A DNA stretch of 6,105 bases from an uncultured Eubacteriales bacterium (GTDB taxonomy: Bacteria > Bacillota > Clostridia > Lachnospirales > Lachnospiraceae): assembly GCA_900557175.1 (NCBI GenBank), contig USSL01000116.1, positions 1-6,105 on the forward strand, written 5' to 3'. Below the pieces are notes generated by a model. That model was not told the origin of the DNA, did no database searches, and saw only the letters and a list, made by a program, of their open reading frames with translations. Position 1 is the first letter of the stretch. Every line of letters begins with the position of its first letter. This document shows positions 1 through 6,105 of the stretch, one piece after another. The position numbers and the translations under genes were made by a program.

Positions 1-7
1 AATTTGG

Positions 8-83
8 AAAAATTATCTATTTCAATCGTTTTTATTTAGAAATTTTCATTCTTATATTTATTAAAAATTATCGAAAATCAATC
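8..83. repeat. Bipartite direct repeat in the AT-rich intergenic region
   Basis: The 10-mer aaaaattatc occurs at 8-17 and 63-72, each followed after 4 or 5 bases by tcaatc (22-27 and 78-83). The two copies are thus about 55 bases apart in the same orientation. The surrounding 130 bases hold no gene. The repeat could be a pair of protein-binding boxes for a gene beyond the left edge, or chance in very AT-rich DNA. Confidence 0.4.
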
Positions 84-130
84 TGTTCAGAATGTTTTTT
101 ATATGTCAATGTATAAGGCTATAAACCTCA

Positions 131-610
131 TTATTTATGGTACGGTTCTCCGCTGATGATACGGTAACTTCTGTATATTTGCTCCAGAAGTATGACACGC
201 ATGAGCTGGTGAGGAAACGTCATTTTTGAAAAGCTTAAGGCATAGTCCGAGCGGGCAAGCACCTGTTTGCCAAGGCCTATAGAACCGCCGATAATAAAAG
301 TGATGTGGCTTTTACCCTGAATGCCGAGCTGCTCGATTTTTCCGGCAAGCCCTTCGGAAGTCAGCTGTGTGCCTGCAATTTCAAGTGTAATGACATAGGC
401 ATCGTCACGGACGTATTTCATAATGCGTTCGCCTTCTTTTGCGCGTATGGCATCTTCGACAGTTTCACTGGCCGCGTCCGGTGTCTTTTCGTCGGCAACT
501 TCAATGATTTCAAGCTTGCAATATTTGCCAAGCCGCTTGCTGTACTCGGCAATGGCGTCCTTTAAATACTTCTCTTTAATTTTTCCGACTGTAATTATTG
601 ATATTTTCAT
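131..610 (-). CDS. rlmH: 23S rRNA (pseudouridine-1915-N3)-methyltransferase RlmH (SPOUT family)
   Basis: This cytoplasmic enzyme uses S-adenosylmethionine to methylate N3 of pseudouridine 1915 in helix 69 of 23S rRNA, acting on assembled ribosomes as a homodimer. The 159-residue length is standard for the family. The N-terminus ([16 protein letters not shown]) is typical. The SAM-binding knot glycines lie in [10 protein letters not shown] (residues 105-114), and the conserved C-terminal block runs from [10 protein letters not shown] (126-135) to the family-typical ending GEPYHK. The loop around residues 76-82 reads LEIAGTQ, where many homologues have LDERG-like residues, a tolerable variation. 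The start is 6 bases after the stop of the upstream HAAS-domain gene, with a modest GGCGG ribosome binding site overlapping that stop, so translation is probably coupled. It is the last gene of the three-gene operon. Identification is from recognised family motifs. Confidence 0.96.
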   Translation of the reverse strand: MKISIITVGKIKEKYLKDAIAEYSKRLGKYCKLEIIEVADEKTPDAASETVEDAIRAKEGERIMKYVRDDAYVITLEIAGTQLTSEGLAGKIEQLGIQGKSHITFIIGGSIGLGKQVLARSDYALSFSKMTFPHQLMRVILLEQIYRSYRIISGEPYHK

Positions 611-616
611 ATCTGC

Positions 617-1042
617 TTACCGCCTTTTCCAAAAATGTGAGATGGCTGCGATGGCTGTAAGAATGATAATGACAGGCAGAATATAAATTAAAAGCCGTAC
701 TGCAAAACGGACAATAAAAAATAAGATGGCAAGCACGAGGGCAATAATAAGAATGATTTTAATTTTTCTTAAAAGATTGTGTGCCTTTGGGGTGCCGCTG
801 TCCGAATTGTAGCTGGTGTTACCGGAGTTGTATGCCGTTTTGGCTGCTTTAGCATCAATAATTGTTTTTCCGAGAAGTCTTGGATCGCCAAGCTCAAAAA
901 TCACATCTGCTTCAGGGCGGCCGTTTCTGACTTCATTTTCAATATAACTTCTGTAATAATCTATATGGTCCCGGATAGCGCTGTCAGGGATTTGTCCTGC
1001 AAGGTAATCCTTTAATTGTTCTAAAAATTCATATTTACTCAT
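617..1042 (-). CDS. HAAS/DUF1700-like small membrane protein
   Basis: This is a 141-residue protein with two parts. Residues 1-65 are soluble and resemble the HAAS/DUF1700 domain: the N-terminus is MSKYEFLEQLKDYL, followed by DHIDYYRSYI (25-34) and the ELGDP turn (50-54). A polar linker rich in Asn, Ser and Gly (about 68-85) leads to two hydrophobic segments at about 94-112 and 115-135, with a basic tail ending in KRR. In known relatives this domain is often encoded beside PadR-type regulators and is thought to have a signalling role, but the function is not established. No PadR gene is visible here. The start has a strong AAAGGAGG ribosome binding site that directly follows the M16 peptidase stop, with a gap of 14 bases. 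It probably sits in the membrane with the HAAS domain in the cytoplasm. The domain call is good; the role is unknown. Confidence 0.8.
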   Translation of the reverse strand: MSKYEFLEQLKDYLAGQIPDSAIRDHIDYYRSYIENEVRNGRPEADVIFELGDPRLLGKTIIDAKAAKTAYNSGNTSYNSDSGTPKAHNLLRKIKIILIIALVLAILFFIVRFAVRLLIYILPVIIILTAIAAISHFWKRR

Positions 1043-1056
1043 AAGCCTGCCTCCTT

Positions 1057-2325
1057 TTATGCAAAGCTGTCTAAAAGTTTCTCTATTTCTTTCATATCCA
1101 TCTGCCCGGTGTCACCGACAAAGCATACAGACGGCATGATATCTTTAACGTATCGTGTCAAAAATTCATTGACAGCTTCAGGTGTTACCGCCTCAATATT
1201 TTTTAATACAGTGTCCACACTTTCGGGCAGCTCGCCATAGATTAAAGCTTTACCGTTACTTTCCATATGGTTATGGGTACTTTCAGCATCAATAATCAAT
1301 TCTGTTTTAATCTGCTCTTTAGCAAGATAAAGCTCATTTTCATCAATCGGTTTTGAAAATAAACCGTCAATGACGGTTTTAATGGCAGACAATACAGCGG
1401 CTGACTGTTCCGGATTCATCGCCGCATCAATCTGAAACAGGCCGCAGCGTTTAAAAGAACTCCCGTAAGAGTAAATTGAATAGGCAAGCCCTAATTCCTC
1501 TCTCACTGTCTGAAAAAGCCTTGAATTTAAGTTACCGCCGATAATATTATTCATAATTGTGAAAAGATATTTGTCCTTATGGGCATAGCTTATACTGTCA
1601 TAGGCAAGATTCATATGCATCTGTTCAATCGGCTTGTTTTTAATGACGATGGCCTGATGATATGCCGGAGTGCTGTACGTACAGCTTTTTTCGCCGGATG
1701 CAATGGAAGAAAACTTTTCATTAAGCATTTTAAGTGTTGATTTTTCATCAAAATGTCCGGCAATGGAAATAACAATATTTTCTGCAACGTAATACTGCTT
1801 TATAAAACGGACGATATCTTCACGGGAAAAACGGCTGACAATTTCTTTTTTCCCTGAAATAATATAACCGATCGGTGAATTTTTCCACACTTCTTTTTGA
1901 AGAAGCTCGTGGACAAGCTCGTCGGCATCATCTTCGTACATATCAATTTCCTCGGAAATAACGCCGAGCTCTTTTGTGATATCATCTTCGTTGAGGGCAG
2001 CATTTAAAAACATATCCGAAATAATGTCCATTGCTGTCTCAAGATGTTCATAAAGTGTCTGTGTATAAAAGCAAGTATACTCTTTGCTTGTGTAGGCATC
2101 AAGATTACCGCCGATTTTCGTCATTTCATCGGCAATGCGCCGTGCATCCCGTGTTTTTGTGCCCTTAAAAAGCATATGCTCAATGACGTGGGCAATGCCG
2201 TTGGTCACCTCTGTTTCATTGGCGGAGCCTACGTTGACGAAAACGCCGGCTGCCACTGAGCGGTAACCGTCCATCGGTTCAAAAATGACTCTTATTTTGT
2301 TATCTAACTGACAAATATGTGCCAT
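1057..2325 (-). CDS. M16B family zinc metallopeptidase (YmxG/MlpA, processing-peptidase-like)
   Basis: This is a 422-residue peptidase of the insulinase/mitochondrial processing peptidase family, probably cytoplasmic because no signal peptide is seen. The inverted zinc motif HxxEH is present as HVIEH (residues 46-50), with His46 and His50 as ligands and Glu49 as the catalytic base. The third ligand is one of the glutamates in VISEEID (Glu125 or Glu126), at the expected distance. The C-terminal half carries the family's Arg and Tyr in REELGLAYS (Arg275, Tyr282), which contact substrate. The length fits the one-chain M16B type, which usually forms dimers. The start at MAHICQLDNK has a purine-rich GGAAAGAGG site upstream. 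In Bacillus the homologue YmxG/MlpA has been linked to control of protease production, but the substrates of most members are unknown. It is the first gene of a probable operon with the HAAS-domain gene and rlmH. Confidence 0.93.
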   Translation of the reverse strand: MAHICQLDNKIRVIFEPMDGYRSVAAGVFVNVGSANETEVTNGIAHVIEHMLFKGTKTRDARRIADEMTKIGGNLDAYTSKEYTCFYTQTLYEHLETAMDIISDMFLNAALNEDDITKELGVISEEIDMYEDDADELVHELLQKEVWKNSPIGYIISGKKEIVSRFSREDIVRFIKQYYVAENIVISIAGHFDEKSTLKMLNEKFSSIASGEKSCTYSTPAYHQAIVIKNKPIEQMHMNLAYDSISYAHKDKYLFTIMNNIIGGNLNSRLFQTVREELGLAYSIYSYGSSFKRCGLFQIDAAMNPEQSAAVLSAIKTVIDGLFSKPIDENELYLAKEQIKTELIIDAESTHNHMESNGKALIYGELPESVDTVLKNIEAVTPEAVNEFLTRYVKDIMPSVCFVGDTGQMDMKEIEKLLDSFA

Positions 2326-2358
2326 AAAATTCCTCTTTCCTTTGATACCGGATTGTTT

Positions 2359-2378
2359 TGCACTTTATAGTATCATAA
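2359..2378 (-). promoter_or_regulatory. Possible second promoter (-10 region) after the hairpin
   Basis: Minus-strand TTATGATACTATAAAG contains overlapping -10-like hexamers: TATGAT, TACTAT preceded by an extended TGA, and TATAAA. No convincing -35 box lies at the right distance; the best candidates fall inside the hairpin. If active it would start transcripts beyond the hairpin and so avoid it. This is weak evidence in an AT-rich stretch. Confidence 0.25.
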
Positions 2379-2410
2379 AATAACCGGAAGCACCTAAAAA
2401 GGTGTTCCGG
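2374..2410 (-). terminator. Hairpin with U-rich tail: probable intrinsic terminator of the permease operon, or 5' leader stem-loop
   Basis: The left arm CCGGAA-CACCU (2410-2400 read on the minus strand, pairing with 2395-2384) forms 11 base pairs around a UUUU loop with a single bulged C at 2390. The minus-strand tail is UUAUUUUAU. On the plus strand the hairpin is followed by CTAAAATTAT, which is less suited to termination, so minus-strand function is favoured. It lies 30 bases after the permease stop, as expected for an operon end. Because it is just downstream of the promoter at 2416-2444, it is also the first structure in the next transcript. Confidence 0.75.
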
Positions 2411-2415
2411 CTAAA

Positions 2416-2444
2416 ATTATACTAAAACTTAAAAATCAAGTCAA
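2416..2444 (-). promoter_or_regulatory. Near-consensus sigma-A promoter for the M16 peptidase operon
   Basis: On the minus strand, TTGACT (2444-2439) is followed by exactly 17 bases and then a perfect TATAAT (2421-2416). The match to the housekeeping consensus is 11 of 12 with ideal spacing. The -35 box contains the TGA stop of the permease gene. Transcription would begin at about 2411-2408, right at the base of the hairpin described separately, leaving a leader of roughly 85 bases before the peptidase start codon. The assignment is from sequence alone. Confidence 0.75.
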
Positions 2445-4021
2445 CGGCTGATTAAGGCTGTCAGCGGCGTTTTTGCGGCAATATACCAGCTTAGCGCTGT
2501 TCCTGCTGTAAAAATAATGAAAAGTGCGGCATAAATCGCCGGTGCAGGCAGTCCTGTCATAAGGACAAGCGCGCCGGAACCAAAGGTGATTATAAGACCG
2601 CCGAAGGAACAGATAAAACCGCCGGCGCTCTGTTTAATGACGGTTGTCGCATTTGTCCATTCGAAATTAGGAAATTTCAGATTGACGGCCAATCCGAAGA
2701 ATGCCATAAATACAGCACAGGCTGTTGGTAAAAGTATGGTGACAGCCGCAAAAACCGTATCCGGTTTAAAACGGATGACAAATAGGATTGTGCTTATGAG
2801 GCAGGCCGGTACGCTTAAAATAAGATTCATCAAAATTTTGGATAAATAAATCGTTTTAAAATGTACCGGCAGGCTTGCAGTCAGCCATATGCTGCTGCCC
2901 TCCAATGATACGGACGGAAAGGTTGTACTTGAAAGCGATGTAAAAAACAGGCAGACAACCGGAAGTAAAATACCAATCTGTGATGATGCGCCCGGAATAT
3001 TAAGCAGTGTGTCAATGTCTTTGATAAAAAATACAGCGACAGCCGCAACCGGCATTAAAATCAAAGAAAATCCTGTATTCATCACATAGCCGGACATACT
3101 GAAATAATGTTTAAATTCTCTGCCAATCAGCGATTTAAGAATACCGGAAGTTTTTAGCGCCCCCATTTTGTAATTGCTTTTTGTATGGTGCGACATAAGC
3201 ATTGTTGTAATTTTTTTAAAATTGACAGTGATGATCGCTGTGACTGCCGCAAAAACAGCAGCAGATAAAACAATCAGGCCGATATAAGCTAAAATATTGC
3301 CGTTCATCCCAAGTGCAAAAAGCTTTGCAGGCGGATAGACAGATACAATAAGGCTTAAAAGTGCCGTATTTATTTCTGAAAAATCAGAGGCGTCCATACT
3401 GCCGACATTAAATGAAAAATACATGATCGCCAAAAGGCAGGCCATGCCAAGGACAGTCATGACGAGGTTCTTATATTTAAACCGTGCGGCGATGTATGTG
3501 ATGATAATGCCAAGCAGTGACGCGGCGGCAAGCGGAATCATCGGGATAAAAAGGACAGAAAGAAGTCCCTTGATTAAAACGGCCGCATCAAAGCTGAGGC
3601 AGGAAAGCCATACAATAAGTGACGGCACGATAATTATGGCGGTGGTGGCTGTCTCGAAAATATAAAGCGACGTGAAGCGGCTTAATATAATATTGCTCGT
3701 TTTTACAGGCAGTGACATAAGAAGGTCATCGTCTTTGGCGGCAAACAAAAAGCCGTTGGCCTTAAAAAGTGTTGTCATGATAATAAAAATACTTGCCGCC
3801 GCCATAAGCATCGGCATAATAGCTTCTGTAAGCCCCATGGCAATATATGAATATGTCAGCAGGGCGCAGTAAAATATAAAAATAAAGGCAACGAGGACAA
3901 ACATCGCTGCAACAGCTGCGATTTTCCACTTTTTTTGTTTTTTGGAGCCGCCGGTAAACTGATTTGTCATCAAGACACCTTTAAGCTGGACGGCGGTCAG
4001 AGACAAAAACTTATTCCTCAT
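2441..4021 (-). CDS. ABC transporter permease, large two-half ABC-2-like export subunit
   Basis: This 526-residue polytopic membrane protein is the membrane partner of the ATPase encoded just upstream. I count about 12 hydrophobic segments by eye, beginning near residues 34-60 and 65-86 and ending near 466-489 and 493-515. Two cytoplasmic stretches look alike: KDDDLLMSLPVKTSNIILSR (96-115) and, in the second half, EGSSIWLTASLPVHFKTIYL (374-393). This suggests an internally duplicated permease in which one chain does the work of two. The style matches the putative ABC exporter families of Clostridia; no substrate can be assigned. The ATG overlaps the ATPase gene by 11 bases and has an excellent GGAGGTGA ribosome binding site inside that gene. 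A short basic region (KKQKKWK, 27-33) precedes the first helix. The stop codon forms part of the next operon's promoter. Confidence 0.88.
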   Translation of the reverse strand: MRNKFLSLTAVQLKGVLMTNQFTGGSKKQKKWKIAAVAAMFVLVAFIFIFYCALLTYSYIAMGLTEAIMPMLMAAASIFIIMTTLFKANGFLFAAKDDDLLMSLPVKTSNIILSRFTSLYIFETATTAIIIVPSLIVWLSCLSFDAAVLIKGLLSVLFIPMIPLAAASLLGIIITYIAARFKYKNLVMTVLGMACLLAIMYFSFNVGSMDASDFSEINTALLSLIVSVYPPAKLFALGMNGNILAYIGLIVLSAAVFAAVTAIITVNFKKITTMLMSHHTKSNYKMGALKTSGILKSLIGREFKHYFSMSGYVMNTGFSLILMPVAAVAVFFIKDIDTLLNIPGASSQIGILLPVVCLFFTSLSSTTFPSVSLEGSSIWLTASLPVHFKTIYLSKILMNLILSVPACLISTILFVIRFKPDTVFAAVTILLPTACAVFMAFFGLAVNLKFPNFEWTNATTVIKQSAGGFICSFGGLIITFGSGALVLMTGLPAPAIYAALFIIFTAGTALSWYIAAKTPLTALISR

Positions 4022-4727
4022 GACCGCTCACCTCCATAAAGACGTCCTCAAGGCTGTGATTGCCTAAAATGTCATCAATACCGCCGCTGACAATAAGTCT
4101 GCCCTGCTTGATAATGGCAATTTTATTACAAAGCTTTTGGGCTACCTCAAGCACATGGGTTGAGAAAAAGATGGCGCCGCCCTCGGCACACTTTTCATGC
4201 ATCAGCTGTTTTAATATAAGTGAGGCTTTCGGATCAAGACCGACAAAAGGTTCATCAAGAATAAGAAGCTTCGGATGATGAATAAAGGCTGAAATAAGGA
4301 CAAGCTTCTGCTTCATACCGTGGGAATATGAGGAAATCAAATCGCCGAGATTTTTTGTGATTTCAAACATATCGGCATATTTTTTTATATCCGCTTCTCT
4401 GTTTTTACCGGCCACACCGTACATATCGCATATAAAGTTTAAATATTTAATGCCGGTCATGTAGTCATAAATATCAGGATTGTCCGGAATATAGGCAAGC
4501 TGCTGCTTGCAGGCGACAGGTTCTTTTTTGATGGATTTATTGTCAATAAAAATCTCGCCTTCCTCAAAATCGAGAATACCGGCAACAGCCTTGATTGTCG
4601 TCGTTTTTCCGGCACCGTTATGGCCGATAAAGCCGTAAATATCTCCGGGCTGTATTTCAAGATTTAAGTTGTCTACGGCTCTTTTGCCGCCCTTATATGT
4701 TTTTGTGAAATTTCTTATACTGAGCAT
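4011..4727 (-). CDS. ABC transporter ATP-binding protein (ABC-2 exporter type)
   Basis: This 238-residue nucleotide-binding subunit would power the adjacent permease at the cytoplasmic face of the membrane. The Walker A motif is GHNGAGKT (35-42), the signature loop reads SYSHGMKQK (133-141), Walker B is LLILDE (154-159) followed by the D-loop GLD (163-165), and the switch histidine is His191 in FFSTHVLE. The usual Q-loop glutamine region reads YIPDNPDIYDYMTG (79-92), with Asp at the expected Gln position, a variation I recall in this drug/bacteriocin exporter subgroup. All residues needed for ATP hydrolysis appear intact. The start overlaps the end of the protease gene by 13 bases and is set by a strong AAGGAGG site at 4735-4741. 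The protein is of single-domain length, so it would work as a homodimer. The substrate is unknown. Confidence 0.95.
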   Translation of the reverse strand: MLSIRNFTKTYKGGKRAVDNLNLEIQPGDIYGFIGHNGAGKTTTIKAVAGILDFEEGEIFIDNKSIKKEPVACKQQLAYIPDNPDIYDYMTGIKYLNFICDMYGVAGKNREADIKKYADMFEITKNLGDLISSYSHGMKQKLVLISAFIHHPKLLILDEPFVGLDPKASLILKQLMHEKCAEGGAIFFSTHVLEVAQKLCNKIAIIKQGRLIVSGGIDDILGNHSLEDVFMEVSGHEE

Positions 4728-5311
4728 GATGCTTCCTCCTTGTGATGTTTAAATAAAGTCACTGCAATTATCAGTGCAATCAGGCTGATGACGGCAAATA
4801 CCGCTTCCAAAAGTAACGGCGATGAAAAATAAATAATGATACCGTCTAAAATAATGTGGGCGGCAAGTGCAATGAAGTACCACCGAAGCTGACGGTCATT
4901 GACGGCCATTACCACAAAAACAGACATGGCAGTGTGGAATGTAATGGCAACGGTGCGTTCAAAAATGCTCATAGCAACATTGGTGTCAATACCGTAAAGC
5001 TTTATGTAGTCTGTCATTTGTCCGAAAATCCAAAAGGCTTCTAAAAGACCGTGCCCAAGGCCGAAAACGACAGCATTCAAAAGAGAAACCGTCCTGTGTT
5101 TTGTTATTTTTTTAGAAAGCTTTATGAATAAAAAGCGCCCGGTTTCTTCAAAAAGTCCGGCCGAAAAGGCAATAAGCCATGACAATAAAAGCGGCGCTGT
5201 AATTGAAAGCCATAAATAAGGCGTTGTATGCTGCATATAATTTAAAAGCGGTATACGCAAAAAAAGCTGGGAAATGCCAAAAGCGGCCATACCGGCAATG
5301 AAATAAATCAT
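4715..5311 (-). CDS. YhfC-family glutamic-type intramembrane protease (CPBP-like)
   Basis: This 198-residue protein is hydrophobic throughout, with about six membrane segments. It carries the family's catalytic pattern: FEETGRF (residues 54-60, the EExxR motif), FGLGHGLLEA (83-92, the FxxxH motif with His87), His126 in ITFHTAMS, and AHIILDG (151-157, His152 and Asp156). These match the glutamic-type intramembrane proteases related to CPBP/Abi and PrsW proteins, which cut membrane-bound substrates or confer resistance to peptides. The opening GISQLFLRIPLL matches a block that, as I recall, lies after one or two extra helices in Bacillus YhfC (about 258 residues), so this form looks N-terminally short. 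The start is nevertheless supported: ATG overlaps the kinase stop (ATGA), a GAAGGTG site lies at 5316-5322, and no nearby upstream in-frame Met was seen. Whether it is proteolytically active is inferred only. Confidence 0.85.
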   Translation of the reverse strand: MIYFIAGMAAFGISQLFLRIPLLNYMQHTTPYLWLSITAPLLLSWLIAFSAGLFEETGRFLFIKLSKKITKHRTVSLLNAVVFGLGHGLLEAFWIFGQMTDYIKLYGIDTNVAMSIFERTVAITFHTAMSVFVVMAVNDRQLRWYFIALAAHIILDGIIIYFSSPLLLEAVFAVISLIALIIAVTLFKHHKEEASCSV

Positions 5312-6105
5312 AGAGCACCTTCTTTCACCGGCATCGGAAGCATCAGGCTGGCTGTAAAAATCCCGTTTTTTGTTTCAACCTCTAATGTTCCGTGATATTT
5401 TTTCAGCGTCCGCCGCACATTATCAAGACCAAGACCGTGACGGTCGGTTTCTTGTGTATTTTTTGACGGCGGGCTTTCATTGACCGGATTTTTAATATAA
5501 ATAAACTGCATATCATTGAAATCCCTGCACTTAAATTCAATACAGCCGCCGCCGGCTTCTTTGGCTGCCCGGACGGCATTATCCAAAAGGTTTGAAAATA
5601 TTGTTGTAATATCCAAATCACTTATAAAGTCAACCGAAAGTCTGTAACAGGTGACATCGGCGCTGATGCCGTATTTTGAGGCTTTATTCAGCTTATCGTT
5701 TAAAATCATATTCAGCATATGGTTGGTCGTGTAATATTGAAGTCCGAGGCTGTCAAGCATGGTGTGAACATCGCTGACATAATGTTCGCCCTTATCCAAA
5801 TCGCCGGACATATAAAGCTGTTTAATAGCCGTTAAATGATTTCTTATGTCATGAATAACTTTTCTTGACTCTGAAAGCCGTCTGTCAAGTGTTTCGTAAT
5901 AATCATACCGGAGTTTGTTTTGCTGTTCCAAAAGTGCAAGCTTCTGCCGCATTTTTTGATTTTCATAAAAACTGTAATACAGATACAGACTGTAAAAATC
6001 AATGCCAATCAGAAGAATAAGGTTGACAACAAGGATGCTGTAGCCGAATCTCAGATAAAATACAGGGCCGATGACAATCATTGTCATGGCGGCAAAAATA
6101 CTGTA
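5308..6105 (-). CDS. GHKL-type sensor histidine kinase, AgrC-like (5' end cut by window edge)
   Basis: This is the C-terminal part of a membrane sensor kinase. The reading frame stays open to the window edge (it reads YSIFAA before the ATG at 6087), so the true start is outside and the N-terminal sensor helices are missing. Numbering from the Met at 6087, a membrane segment spans about 13-38, a coiled-coil-like linker 40-75, the phosphoacceptor motif IHDIRNHL has His79, the N-box NLLDN is at 166-170, and the ATP-lid glycines are in HGLGLDNV (217-224). The HDxxNH histidine box and missing standard dimerisation domain place it with the HPK10/AgrC-type kinases, which usually sense peptides and phosphorylate LytTR-type regulators. 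No regulator lies in the window; it may be upstream. It shares a 4-base overlap with the protease gene, so the kinase is probably co-transcribed with the ABC exporter it may control. Confidence 0.93.
   Translation of the reverse strand, partial: YSIFAAMTMIVIGPVFYLRFGYSILVVNLILLIGIDFYSLYLYYSFYENQKMRQKLALLEQQNKLRYDYYETLDRRLSESRKVIHDIRNHLTAIKQLYMSGDLDKGEHYVSDVHTMLDSLGLQYYTTNHMLNMILNDKLNKASKYGISADVTCYRLSVDFISDLDITTIFSNLLDNAVRAAKEAGGGCIEFKCRDFNDMQFIYIKNPVNESPPSKNTQETDRHGLGLDNVRRTLKKYHGTLEVETKNGIFTASLMLPMPVKEGAL

Noticed and set aside
81..109. Perfect minus-strand TTGACA (109-104) as a promoter for a gene to the left
   Set aside because: At 16-18 bases spacing the -10 position reads AACAGA, ACAGAT or CAGATT, which is a poor match.
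100..117. TTATATGTCAATGTATAA as an rlmH terminator or operator palindrome
   Set aside because: Only about five AT pairs match, with mismatches towards the centre, so it is too weak for a terminator and unconvincing as an operator.
305..686. Overlapping plus-strand open frames of about 86-87 codons opposite rlmH and the HAAS gene
   Set aside because: They lie antisense to well-supported genes, show low-complexity or unlikely composition, and have no clear ribosome binding site or recognisable domain.
2586..3872. Several plus-strand open frames of 66-87 codons opposite the permease gene
   Set aside because: They are mirror frames of a hydrophobic coding sequence, with no recognisable family and no supporting initiation signals.
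5308..5314. Kinase-protease overlap as a programmed frameshift joining both proteins
   Set aside because: There is no slippery heptamer, the kinase ends with its usual C-terminal fold, and the protease has its own ribosome binding site; a simple ATGA coupling explains it.

Overview
The window carries six protein-coding genes, all on the minus strand and tightly packed. It reads as a low-to-moderate GC Firmicutes chromosome. The RlmH and M16 peptidase sequences, the strong AGGAGG-type ribosome binding sites and the AgrC-like kinase suggest Clostridia, most likely Lachnospiraceae. That placement is an impression from protein style, not a database result.

In the direction of transcription (right to left), the first block is a four-gene operon entering from beyond the right edge. 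It comprises a GHKL-type sensor histidine kinase (5' end cut off), a YhfC-family glutamic-type intramembrane protease, an ABC ATPase, and a large two-half ABC permease. The genes overlap by 4, 13 and 11 bases, so they are almost certainly co-transcribed and translationally coupled. Together they resemble a membrane-signal-responsive export or peptide-resistance module. The substrate and the expected response regulator are not visible here.

The 115-base gap at 2326-2440 separates the two blocks. It holds a near-consensus sigma-A promoter whose -35 box includes the permease stop codon, followed at once by a GC-rich hairpin with a U-rich tail. The hairpin can end the upstream operon, but it would also lie at the extreme 5' end of the downstream transcript. 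This is the most interesting non-coding structure in the window.

The second block encodes an M16B zinc peptidase (YmxG/MPP-like), a small HAAS/DUF1700-type membrane protein, and RlmH, the 23S rRNA pseudouridine-1915 methyltransferase. It is spaced as one operon. The last 130 bases (1-130) are very AT-rich, with no gene and no clear terminator, but with a short bipartite direct repeat.

I found no tRNA, rRNA, CRISPR array, insertion sequence or broken gene. Most of the window is ordinary core and accessory Firmicutes content. No wholly new system is evident; the kinase-protease-ABC operon is the best candidate for something little described.
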